Made by a program: the position numbers and the translations under genes. The notes under the pieces were generated by a model. It worked only from the letters and a program-made list of their open reading frames with translations. It was not told where the DNA came from and searched no databases. Below are positions 34,901 through 45,415 of a DNA stretch of 64,000 nt, piece after piece (within the stretch, counting starts at the first letter, position 1; the number at the start of each line of letters is the position of its first letter). This DNA is from Punctularia strigosozonata HHB-11173 SS5 (taxonomy: Eukaryota; Basidiomycota; Agaricomycetes; Corticiales; Punctulariaceae): assembly GCF_000264995.1 (NCBI RefSeq), contig NW_006767446.1, positions 814,041 to 878,040 on the forward strand, given 5' to 3'.

Positions 34901-36886
34901 GATGCTCATTGTTAGACTTTAGATCTTGCCCTCGGTGTCGGCGGCAAGAGTATCTCGAAGATCCGGATCATGTGCGGCGCGGTGGTGGACGGCTTCGCCT
35001 TGGATTTCACGGATGGTACTTCCACTCCGTGGAACGGGGGGAAAGGAGGTAAATCCACCGAGTTTGACCTGAGCGCAGGTTTGTGGGCTGTCGTAGGTGC
35101 TCGCTAAGCTGTCTCACGGGCCAGGCTTAGGCGAAACCATCACTATGGTCCTCGTGGCTCAAGATGGGAAGGATATCCAGCGATTGTGCTTCATCACATC
35201 GAGCGGTGCGTCTCGTTCAGACTGTGCGATGTCTTGTTCCGTGAACAGCCTCCCCCCATGCGCAGGACGGCAATCCGAAAACTACGGGTACTCCGGGGGC
35301 GCCCCTGTCGTCTGGCAGTTCCAGGGTGCCCCGCTGGTTGGCTTCGCTGGCGCCTACGGGAAGGCGTCGTTCGAGAACAACCTGATCGTTCAAGGTCTCC
35401 AGGTGAAAAAATCCATCGCAAGGTCTTGTCGTGCCCCGAATCGCCGGCTGATATATGACGGCGCAGCCGATATGGGGCGGTGGCCAGGCGAAGTCGGCGT
35501 CAGACAGGTTGCAGAGCCTCGCGCAGCGAGTCGAGGCGCTCGGGAAGGAGATCGCCACCGGAAGACTGGAATGCGCAGGGCTCCAGAAGCGGACCTCGGC
35601 GTTGCAGGACAGCCTGGATGCGATGAGCAAGTGTATAGGAGCTCGAGCTATGGCAGGAATCGCGGTACGTACGCGGGGCTCATATGCGCACCAGCGCCAT
35701 TCTCACACCTCTCCTGATCCGTCATCGACTCGGATAGGCTCTCGTTGGCAATATTCAAAAACTATACACGGCAGATTCTACCACTACTCCCGCTCTGATC
35801 AGCGCGTGCAAGGACCAAGGCAACGATGTGGCAGCGGTGTTCGATGTGCTACATATGCAATCGGTATCGCTCATGAAGACAGGCGAAGACGTTCGTCGTC
35901 CCTCCTTTCTCTCCTGAACGGGAGGCTGACGCCGTGCATCGCAGCTGGCAACAGAGGCGGTTAAGCAGGCGAGCGATGCTCAGACGAGGTTGACGCAGGT
36001 CGGCGATATCAGTGCAATAGCGTCCACGATCCAGGCCGGCGAGTCGCAGGAGCAGAAGACGCGGCAGTGAGTTTTCAATGCAGTAACACAAGTGGAACGT
36101 TGGCGGAACGCTGAGTGGGCTGCAGGACGTACGCGCAAAACGCTCAACAAGCTATCAAACTCGCTGAGGACAGCCTACACGCCGCGCAGGACAAGGCCAG
36201 CAAGGATAAGAAACTACGGGTCGGTCGTGCCAACTTGGCGGGCTTCACCGTCCTTTTTCGCCGTTATAGCCAGCTCACGGAATTCGTGTCCACACCAGAT
36301 CGTCAGGGATGTCTTCAGCTTCGGTGCGGGCGAGCTGGGCGACTGGGGCGGACTGAACGGTGCGATCAGCTTCGCGAACGCCATGGTTCAGTCCACCCAG
36401 GCGAATCTGTCGGCGAGCACGGCCGGGCTTGCGTCCGTGGAGCAATCGGTGCAAGCCGTTCAGGCGCAGCTGGATCAAACGCGGCAGCTGCAGGCCGAGC
36501 TGGACGGGTTTGTGCCCGCCCTGCGGCAACTCGTGTCCCAGACGGCGGCACTGCAGGAGAAGGACGACCAGGTGCGCGCGCGTTTCGTTGTTTTTTTTTG
36601 ATGTACGGTTTCCGAGTACCGATGGCGTCCCCGGATGATGCAGTTGATGAGCTCGGCGTCGGATCTCAGCATCTTCCTTGGCACCTTGTGGGCGACGTCC
36701 GAGACGCTGCCCGTAGACTTCACCGCCCAGCGGTTCGCAAGCCAGGTGTTGGCCCTGGGGAGCGTCATCGGAACGGATGCCGACCTTGGCAAGGCCCTCA
36801 CGGGTGATCTGCAGCAGCTGCAGACGACGCTCGACCTGATCGCGAAGAGTCCCATTACGCCTCTGGCGACTACCGGGATGATCTGA
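34900..36886 (+). CDS. Jacalin-like lectin domain followed by alpha-helical module
   Basis: The first part resembles a jacalin-type beta-prism: KIRIMCGAVVDGFALDFTDG, TPWNGGKGGKSTEFDLSAG, ETITMVLVAQDGKDIQRLCF and WQFQGAPLVGFAGAYGKASF. It is followed by long helices in several exons: SDRLQSLAQRVEALGKEIAT, QKRTSALQDSLDAMSK, ANLSASTAGLASVEQSVQAV, PALRQLVSQTAALQEKDDQ and DLGKALTGDLQQLQTTLDLI. The reading ends at 36886. Domain order is therefore lectin then coiled coil, a build compatible with a carbohydrate-directed membrane-active or structural protein, but function is not shown. Exon structure is only partly resolved, and I cannot say whether the gene is whole. Confidence 0.5.
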
Positions 36887-36944
36887 TGATCTGATGATGT
36901 ATGCTACAAGTGGGATGGGATAACACTGGTTACGGGAGTAGTTC

Positions 36945-37640
36945 GGCTCGTGTAGAGCTAACACACCGCCTCAGCCAAAGTGTGCATTACAGTACATGTC
37001 GGTCTATCTATTGTACTTAACAACCGTGAGCTACTCTTCAATTCTCGGCGAGCAATTCTGCGAGCTGCCGCTATTCGTCGTCATCCTCATTCAGATCGAC
37101 CGCATCGTAGATAGTCCGCTCAAGGAGCTCGGGATTGTCTTGTAAGACCTCGCGAGGTGGACGGATACTGTTCGTGCGAGTACACCAAACGAAGTGCGTT
37201 TCTGACGAAACGAGCCATAGTCGGGACCGTGAGCGGTTCGGCAATAGCACGATTGAAAAAACCTGAATGGGCGTGGAGCGGAGCGGCAGCAGAGCGAGAC
37301 ACTTTGGTACACTCCGTGAGACATTCTGTTCGCATGGCCGTCAGTTCGTCGCTTCCTGCGCAGTCAAAGAGAATGTGGAGTGGTTCTTCCACGTCCTGGA
37401 GACATAGTCGGCAAAGCCGCATGTTGCACGGGCGACCGGAGGCAGGTATCTCTGTGTCCACCGCAGAGTCTCCACGCTGAGGCGATGGTCCGACACAAGG
37501 AGCTTGGTGATTGCTATGCGATGTTTCTGCACTCGGACACGAAGATGATCCCGTTTGGTCAAAAGCAAAAAGTCAAAACCACGCGGCAAAATTGCGCTTA
37601 CCCCGCGCTGGTCCCTTCTCTCCACTCGCAACTTGCTGCG
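36945..37640 (-). mobile_element. 3' remnant of a LINE (non-LTR) retrotransposon
   Basis: Minus-strand frames encode the C-terminal end typical of fungal LINE ORF2, with HRIAITKLLVSDHRLSVETL followed by a Cys/His finger, LCRLCLQDVEEPLHILFDC. The region from about 37085 down to 36945 is 3' untranslated sequence that recurs at 48597-48733. Reverse transcriptase and endonuclease domains are missing, so the copy is 5'-truncated, as is usual for LINEs. The two coding pieces are in different frames, so it is decayed. Confidence 0.65.
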
Positions 37641-38333
37641 AAGTCGTCGTCGATCCTGTCGACAATTACAGTAAGATCAATAGGAAAGGATTCGAGCGAT
37701 GTTCGCACCGACGTTCGCGGAATTTATCCGCACATCATGCGCATCAACGGGCACCGGCCAGTTGTGCTCATCGAACTTCGAAGCCACGAGTCTTTCCGAC
37801 TCACTCTCGCAGCGTTCTCTCACATATGGTCCTCTTCTTCCCGGCGAAACGTCTTGCGGGTTGAACACCGGGAGAAAGATGCATGACGCACGGGCGTTGC
37901 GTCCGGTCGACGATGGTAGCCGCCACCAGCGCCGTCGCGCGCGCTGTCGTTAGCAACGGGAGCTGATCGTTCGCCGACCATCTGCGACCCGCGCGACCGA
38001 CTCGCGACCGCCGCCATATGCCTCCTCGGCTGCGCTGACCACCGCAACTGCATGGGCGGCGATCGCGAAGCGCTGACTACAGGAGCCCGGAGTACAAGAA
38101 CCGCGGTCATCGCGTGTCCGCCCCCCCTTTTCCTGCCCCATCGCCCGGCGTCCTTGGCCTTCCTCCCGCAGCCCCGGTTCCACACCACCCACGCCCGGTG
38201 CTGAACGACTTTCCGGCCTCTGTCAGCTTCGCATTCCAGTCTCTGAGAACCTCGGCACATCCACTCTGCATATATCCCGGAACCGCACGCATACCCCCCG
38301 CATCCACGCACATACCCCCATTCCCTCTGTAGC
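37641..38333. other. Intergenic upstream of the FMN dehydrogenase gene
   Basis: Overlapping GC-rich open frames on both strands without protein-like features. Contains the promoter of the gene starting at 38334. Confidence 0.35.
38269..38276 (+). promoter_or_regulatory. TATA-like box
   Basis: CATATATC about 60 bases upstream of the ATG at 38334. Confidence 0.45.
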
Positions 38334-40850
38334 ATGATGATTTACCGCCAACCCCTCACGCTCCTTGTTTCTGCCCTCGCCTTCGCCGGCGCAGCCGTCC
38401 GCGGCGTCGTGATCGACACGGAGGGCCTCCCGGACACCGGTTTGAACACCTCCACCTGGACGGAGGGCACGCTTCCGCCCTTGAGCGACATCTGGACGCT
38501 GAACGACATCCAGATCGCGGCGAAGAACGTGCTCGAGCCGAGGTACTACGCCAGCTACCGCACCGCCGCCCTCGACGAAATCAGTGCGTCTTCTTCCTTC
38601 CCTTCCCTTCCCTTTCCTTTCCTTCCTTCTTTCATTTTGGAAGAATGTGCGGCTGAGAATGAACGCGCGAAAAAAAATAGCGTACCAGGCGAACCTGAAC
38701 ATCTGGAAGCAGGTCCGGCTCAACGGGTTCAGCTTCCGCGACGTCAGCGACCTGAAGCTCTCGTAAGCCCCCCTCCTCCTCCTCCCGCAAGCCGGGCACG
38801 TCGCGAAACGGTTCGCTTATAGCCCTCCGCTAGGACGACCATCCTCGGTCACAACTTCTCCCTGCCCTTCTTCATCGCGCCCGCGGCCAAGGCGGGCCAC
38901 GCCAGCAAGTCCGCGGAGCTTTCCCTCGTCACCGCAGCCGGCAAAGCCGGCATCCTCTACGTCGTACGTCGAGAGTCCGCCGCGCTTTCTTGTAGAGATT
39001 GAACCTTTTCCCCCACACACCTCCTCTGAACTCGCCTTCGCCAGCCTAGCATCTCGTCCACCAAGTCTATCGAGCAGATCGCCGCAGCCGGTCTCGACAA
39101 CCAGACGATGTTCCACCAGGTGCGTTTTAATCCGACCCCCCCGCTTTTGACAGCCCTTTGCCCCCCCGATCTGACGCCCGTCCTTCATTCAGGAATACGT
39201 GTGGTGCGCACTCACGCCCCCTCCCCCCATCCTTGTTTTTCAGAAGCGGCTGACGTCGGAGAGATATAGGTCGAACAAGACGCAGCTGAAGGACGAGCTG
39301 AAGCGCATGGAGAAGGCCGGCTTCAAGGCCGTCTTCCTCACCGTGGACAACACGGGCGTGAACGGCATCCGCGACCGCAGCCTGCGCTACACCGGCACGG
39401 AGAGCGACACCGGACACAGCGCCACTTTCGACGTGAGCCCCTCCCTCCCCCCGTTCCTCCCCCGCCCCCGTCCTCTCTCTCTCTCTCTCTCACACGCACA
39501 CACACGGACTGACTGACCCACGACGCCGCCCCACCACCAGCTCGAGTCCCTCGCCGCCCTGCGCAACCTCACCTCGCTCCCCCTCGTCCCCAAGGGCGTC
39601 AAGACCGCGGCCGACGCCAAGAAATGCCTCGACCTCGGCTTCCCCGCCGTCTACATCTCGAACCACGGCGGCCGCGTCCTCGACGGCGCGCCGACCGCGG
39701 TCGAGATCCTGCTCGACATCCGCAAAAACTATCCCGAGGTGTTCGAGCGCATGGAGGTGTACGCGGACGGCGGCGTGCGCCGGGGCACGGACGTGATGAT
39801 CCTCCTCGCGCTCGGCGCGCGGGCCGTCGGACTCGGCCGGTCGTGAGTCCGCTGTTTTGCTTTCTGTACGCCCCCCCCCCCTCCCCTCCTTTTTTTTGTT
39901 TGGTTTTTTTTGCTCGGTCGGTCCGGTAGCTGATTGGCGTATGTGCCAGGCCGATGTTCGCGAACATCTGGGGCGAGGAGGGCGTGACGCACATGATCGA
40001 CCTGCTCAAGACCGAGCTCAGCACGAGCATGCAGCTCATGGGCGCCAGCGACGTGACCGCGCTCAACAGTTCCTACGTACGTGCCCCCCCNCCCCCNNNN
40101 NNNNNNNNNNNNNNNNNNNNNNNNNNNNNNNNNNNNNNNNNNNNNNNNNNNNNNNNNNNNNNNNNNNNNNNNNNNNNNNNNNNNNNNNNNNNNNNNNNNN
40201 NNNNNNNNNNNNNNNNNNNNNNNNNNNNNNNNNNNNNNNNNNNNNNNNNNNNNNNNNNNNNNNNNNNNNNNNNNNNNNNNNNNNNNNNNNNNNNNNNNNN
40301 NNNNNNNNNNNNNNNNNNNNNNNNNNNNNNNNNNNNNNNNNNNNNNNNNNNNNNNNNNNNNNNNNNNNNNNNNNNNNNNNNNNNNNNNNNNNNNNNNNNN
40401 NNNNNNNNNNNNNNNNNNNNNNNNNNNNNNNNNNNNNNNNNNNNNNNNNNNNNNNNNNNNNNNNNNNNNNNNNNNNNNNNNNNNNNNNNNNNNNNNNNNN
40501 NNNNNNNNNNNNNNNNNNNNNNNNNNNNNNNNNNNNNNNNNNNNNNNNNNNNNNNNNNNNNNNNNNNNNNNNNNNNNNNNNNNNNNNNNNNNNNNNNNNN
40601 NNNNNNNNNNNNNNNNNNNNNNNNNNNNNNNNNNNNNNNNNNNNNNNNNNNNNNNNNNNNNNNNNNNNNNNNNNNNNNNNNNNNNNNNNNNNNNNNTCCC
40701 CCCCCCCCCCCCCCCCCCCCCCCCCCACGCTCCCGTTTTCTTTTTGAGATCACGCCGCGGCAGAGAGACCACGTACTCAATCCCGATTTCGTTTTTTTTC
40801 GCCAGGTGAACACCAAATGGGTCGAGCAGCAGTACTTTGGCTCGTCGTGA
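38334..40850 (+). CDS. Secreted FMN-dependent alpha-hydroxy-acid dehydrogenase/oxidase
   Basis: Exons encode a signal peptide (MMIYRQPLTLLVSALAFAGA) and then an FMN_dh TIM barrel. Landmarks are TILGHNFSLPFFIAPAAKAG, SISSTKSIEQIAAAGL, GFKAVFLTVDNTGVNGIRDR, LTSLPLVPKGVKTAADAKKC, VYISNHGGRVLDGAPTAVEI with the catalytic His, and YADGGVRRGTDVMILLALGA with FMN phosphate contacts. The C-terminus is WVEQQYFGSS. Several N-glycosylation sequons (NTS, NFS, NQT, NKT, NLT, NSS) agree with secretion. The family oxidises lactate, glycolate or similar 2-hydroxy acids. Classical members are peroxisomal or mitochondrial, so an extracellular member may supply hydrogen peroxide; that is inference. The last intron contains the 600-N gap. 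Confidence 0.85.
39473..39505. repeat. (CT)n(CA)n microsatellite in an intron
   Basis: A CT run followed by a CA-rich run inside the intron after GHSATFD of the FMN dehydrogenase gene. Confidence 0.8.
40086..40727. other. Assembly gap flanked by poly-C
   Basis: A run of C with one N, then exactly 600 N (40097-40696), then about 29 C. The gap lies inside the last intron of the FMN dehydrogenase gene. The poly-C flanks suggest a homopolymer that stopped sequencing; the true size is unknown because 600 looks like a placeholder or estimate. Confidence 0.95.
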
Positions 40851-41044
40851 ACCTCGCGCCCGGCACCTTCGTTATAGAACACACACACACACCACTTAGA
40901 CTATGGGCACCGTGTAGTGATAGCCCGGTAGTAATATATACGCTTTTCGTCTCGGGGGGGAAAAAGCACAAACACGGGGGGGCGTACGCGCGCGTATCAG
41001 CGCTCCGCAATCACCCAGCTATCGGCGTGACCCGTCGAAGACCG

Positions 41045-43052
41045 CTAGCGCTCCTCGCTCGTCGTCTCCTTCTTCTCCTTCTTCCTCGGCTCGACGACCT
41101 CCTCGTCCTCCCCGTCCTCGTCCTCGTCCTCCTCGTCCTCGTCCTCCCCCTTCTTCTTCTTCTTCTGCCAGCGCAGGCCCACCTGCGCGCCGACGACGGT
41201 GCACTTCCACGGCGGCGTCTCCGCCCCGAATTTGCGCGCGACGAACCCGTTCTCGCTCCCGGCCACGAACGCGTTCGCCGCGACGGTCACGCCGGCGTTC
41301 GGGACGATGACGTTGGCGGGCGTCACGAGGAAGGAGAAGGGCGCGCCGCCGGTCGGGGAGCGGAAGGCCGTACCTGTACCTGTGACGGTTCGCGGTCGGG
41401 CGTAGATCTGTGCGAGAGAAATAAATAAATGAATAAAAGGCAAAAAATGGGTCGCGGATCAGAGGGGGGGAGGGGGGGGAATAGTGCGTTGCCCTTGAGA
41501 GTGAGAGAGAGAATGTTTAAAGGGGGGGTGGCGGGGTCGGTGGCGGCACGCACCCTGACGGAGGATTTGGGCGCGGGGGCGATCGCGTCCGCGTCGAGCG
41601 CGAGCATGCCGCGCGAGGGGTCGCCGGAGACGATGCGATATAGGCGGGGATAAGGCTGGATTTGCGGGGAAGGGGTGATAGGGGGGAGGTTGGTCAGCGG
41701 GGGCAGGGACGGGTGGATGTGGATGTGGGAAGCTTTACCTCTTCGTCGTTCGTGTCTTTGAGCGTGCCGAGGAAGAGGTCGTCGGCGGGCGAGAGGCCGG
41801 AGTGGTGCAGGGCGCGTTGGAGCACGCGGGCGGCGGGGAAGTTTTCGATGCGTTGCACGATGTTCCCTTGCGAGCTGTGACGACGAGAGAGAGGAGGGAG
41901 TGGGGGGGTGGGGGGGGGTAAATTCGTTCGCTGTGAGCGATCGGGGCGTAATAAGGGTAACACGGAGGAAGGGAGACGCGGGCGGCTCACGTCGTGACGG
42001 TCAACATGGGGCTGATCGGTTTGAGGGACTCGAAGTCGAAAGCGGCGCGAAAGCGGGCGTGGCGGCCCATGAACGCGATGCCGACGGCGCCCGACGAGTG
42101 GGCTTCGCCGTTGTGGAAGAGGGTGTACGGTCGGCCGTTCAGGAAAGGCGTGGAGGACGCGATGAGGCCTAGCTTAACGACGTGAATTGAGGAAAAAGAA
42201 GGGGGGATGGGGGGGAATACGGAAGAGGGGAGATGGGAGGGAGCATAGGAACTCACCGTTCTCGCCTTGGGAAGTCGCCGGAACGAGTTTTGGAGCCCTT
42301 CCGGCGCGCCGTCGGAGAGGTACAGCACCGAGCTCACGAACCTGGGTCTGCGGGAGGGCGTCAGAAAAACAGCGGAGGAAGAGAGATGGGATGAACGGGG
42401 TGTCTTTTCCTGACCTAGGGCTGAATCTCTCCAGTTCAGGCGGGAGGGGCGGGAGCTCCTGCGTTGACTCGCCCCACGAGGGCATCGGCAGGACCTCGTC
42501 CACCTCCTTGCCTCTGTCCCGAAACGCGTGCCAGCGCCCGACCTGGGTCGCCGCGCGCCCGGGCACGGTCGAGCGGAACGGCAGGCAGCGACCCGGGTCG
42601 AACGCGGCGACGGCGCAGCTGACGTGCTCCGCGTCGGGGGGAGCGGAGATGCAGCCGACGTTGCGCGGGAAGAGGCTCGTGAGCGCGGCGACGACGGCGG
42701 CGAGGTCGACGGAGGTCTGCGCGGGCACGCCGAGCGCGAAGAGCATGGGCTGCCCCGGGGAGTAGGCGGGCAGGTTGCGGAGCTGGACGAGCTGGCGGAG
42801 GACGTCGGGGGTCGAGCGCGCGAAGGCGGTCCGGGCGTACAGGAGCATGTTACCGCGCCCGGTCTGCACGGTCGAGAAGAAAACGGATTTTTTCCTGGCA
42901 AGTTTGGTGGTTTGTCGTGAAGAGGTGGATGGTGGACGACTTGCAAAAGATAAATCGCGGTTGGTTGGCGGAAGACCCGCGCTCTCGGAGGCGGAGTGGC
43001 TCGCGTGGCCCGATCCATTCGGCATTTTCCGATGTAGCCACTCGGATACCAC
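41045..43052 (-). CDS. FIST-domain protein with acidic C-terminus
   Basis: Six or so exons. After an N-terminal stretch, possibly a mitochondrial or unstructured leader (MVSEWLHRKMPNGSG at 43052, alternative start MPNGSG at 43022), comes MLLYARTAFARSTPDVLRQL and GQPMLFALGVPAQTSVDLAA (FIST_N). Later exons give RPYTLFHNGEAHSSGAVGIA, LKPISPMLTVTT, GNIVQRIENFPAARVLQRAL and FLGTLKDTNDEE (FIST_N/C). A final exon ends in a Lys stretch followed by about 25 Glu/Asp residues (41163-41080). FIST domains are ligand-sensing modules first described in bacterial signal transduction and also found in F-box proteins. No F-box is seen here. Ligand unknown. Confidence 0.72.
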
Positions 43053-43628
43053 CCGTTGAAGCCGAGCGCGTTTGAGACAATTTATACGTCTTCACGCTCG
43101 CTCACTCCGACGTACCAATACTGTACTGACATGACGCACAGAATAATATTATATACAGCCTAAGATATAAACGCTCGAACCCAGACACCCACAACGGCGC
43201 TCTACAGAGGTCTCGCATTCATACCGTGGGTTCTTCACTACTTTTGCATGAATCGGCGGGTCGTTGGTGTGGGCTCGGCGGTATGAATTGCAAGTCGGGA
43301 AGTTCATTCACGGCCAAGCTTCGGCGATGGCGTCGCCCTGCATTCAGACTTTTTTAAAGTTGGAGTCAGACCGACCTTCCCAATACCGCGCGAGTGTTCA
43401 CGACGCGAACAGGCTGTTCGAAAACACTGAAGCCAAGTTGGTCATTTCTGAGTCAATGGAAAAGCCATGTGAACCCCAGCCGACGGCTCTCGCCGTTGGC
43501 GTAAAACATGTTGACCGCGACCCACAACGCTATGGGCGTGACGAGTTACCGCCGTCGGAGATGCGGTTCAAATCCGGGTACGTACCGTTTGTGGGGCATG
43601 GTGATGCGCTGGTAGATAGTAGGTAGGG
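43053..43628. other. Intergenic
   Basis: Upstream of the FIST gene and downstream of the DUF6534 gene. One 120-codon plus-strand frame (43264-43626) has no recognisable features, and I do not accept it as a gene. Confidence 0.4.
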
Positions 43629-44569
43629 TCAAGGGGCTGCTCGTATCAGGTCACGAACATCTTCGTAACTCACCAATATCACCATCAAGGCGGAAATTAC
43701 GCTGAGCATCCGGTTAAATCGGTGTCGGAAAGACCAAGCAAAAATAAAATAAAATAAATGCCCACCTCGTAAGCAAGCACGTCTCTGGAAACAGTGGTCA
43801 GCGAGCCCGGCGAAAACAGCACCAGGCAAGGCATACCCGGCGTCCACGCGATGATCTTGCGAAGGATAGATCGCGTTCTGACGTCCAGCTTCAGCGCACT
43901 GATGCGGGCGGTCGGAAGAACAAGTCGATCGCCGGAAGCACTCACTCGGCGTAACTCCGACTTTTGGGGCGTTGAGGTAGTAGCACAAGCCGGCCGCGCT
44001 GAACGCGTGGCCATCGCGGCCGTCGCGGCCATGGCGGCGAGGTGAACCAGGGGCGAGCGCCCAGCCGCAGCAAGCGAGATAAGTCGAGCGGGAGAGTTTC
44101 CAGAGGCGCCAGGTAAAGAACGCCTGCGCGTGGAAGTTGAGATGGACGGACCGCAGGAACGAAGGGAGCGACGTACCTTGGCTGAAGTCGCTACGATCGC
44201 GCCTAGCAATGCTCCCACAGGCAGAGACCAGGGCACGGATGTCAGGTAATTGGGCTCTCCATAGTGTGTGACCGTGAGATCGTAGATATAAACGCAAGAG
44301 ATCACGGTGTGCAGCGTGTCCAGGAACCTGGCAGAAAATATCATCGAGCTGAAGGAAAAATGACAGGATCTATATACGAGCGCTTACCATATGCACGCAG
44401 TCAATGTCCGGACATGACGACTACCGCAAGCATCCGAATCACTCGTGTAGTACGTGTATGCTTGCACGCACATCACGCCATACAGCAGGGTGGCTACCCA
44501 CGCGCCGATCTGCAGACCACCGAGAGAGAGATGGTACTGTGTGAACATTGTAGAGGAAACCTGAGGCAT
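43629..44569 (-). CDS. DUF6534-type fungal multi-spanning membrane protein
   Basis: Start MPQVSSTMFTQYHLSLGGLQ at 44569. The first membrane segment IGAWVATLLYGVMCVQAYTY is followed by RFLDTLHTVISCVYIYDLTV, SVPWSLPVGALLGAIVATSA and, after an intron, AFFTWRLWKLS, then CYYLNAPK and RTRSILRKIIAWTPGM. The order of segments, especially the D-T-x-H motif and the F-F-x-x-R-x-W motif, is that of the DUF6534 family, which is strongly expanded in mushrooms. About seven membrane helices are expected. Exon joining in the second half and the exact 3' end (43629 or 43697) are uncertain. Function unknown. Confidence 0.65.
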
Positions 44570-45415
44570 GAGGGAGGATCGAGCCGTCCGGCTTTGAGGT
44601 GGCTCTCTCCCGTAGAGCATCTCGGCGCAACGATGTATGTTGCCTCAGATGATAGCGTAGGTAACGATCCTTCAAGCTTGCCGTTGTTCCACAGCCATCA
44701 GCGCACCACAATCAGTGTCAAGAACCGAGTTCAGAAACGCGTAGCAGATTCACAGTGCCGGCTGCACGGTTTGCTGGCCTAGTATATCCATTCGGAAGCT
44801 GAGATGGTGAAACCACCGAGTCATGGCTGAGTGCGTCCGGCGGTCCACAGCCCCGTACATCGCGCGTTCCGGGTGAGTTCTGGCGACCGATGGAGCACAA
44901 GCAAACACCCAAAGGTAGTTGAGTATCCTTTCCGCATACTTGACGTACCCAGACACTCCCGATTGCGCATCACGGCTCTGGTATGCATGCACACCTCGTG
45001 CAGAGTACAGCTTCGAGCTGAGCAGATTTTCGCCCTTGATTCCTTGTGCTGGAGAAACCGCGCCCATGCACAATCTGGCGTTTGTTGAAGTCAACGTTCT
45101 GTAGAGCAAGGGCCCATCCAACGGCTATGCGGATGGAACTGGAGCAAAACCAAGGAAATTCGCGGCCGAGGTCGTGCTCGGCAATTACCGATTGAAATTT
45201 CCACCCCCCCCAGGCTGCCGCTTGCCTTTGGCCTTGGCTCGGTCTCCTCCTCCGCCTCCCACACTCTCCTTCTACCTTTCTACGTTCTCGTCGCGTTTTC
45301 CTGGACCGTGGCTGGTTATTGACATATACCCACAACCCTAGTCAGCGTATCAGACGTTTGGCTGTTTTCGGCCATGTCTGTACCACCCACTCTCGTGGAC
45401 CTGACCCGGACGCGT
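44570..45415. other. Divergent intergenic region
   Basis: Between the DUF6534 gene and the PPR gene. A pyrimidine-rich tract at 45240-45300 precedes the PPR start, which is common in fungal housekeeping promoters. No gene supported. Confidence 0.4.

Noticed and set aside
28673-36886. Gasdermin or HET-type partner for the CHAT proteases
   Set aside because: I looked for such a partner near the CHAT genes; the helical proteins here show no gasdermin or HET features that I can recognise.
39729-40888. Long open frames running through the N gap
   Set aside because: They consist mostly of N; no coding evidence.
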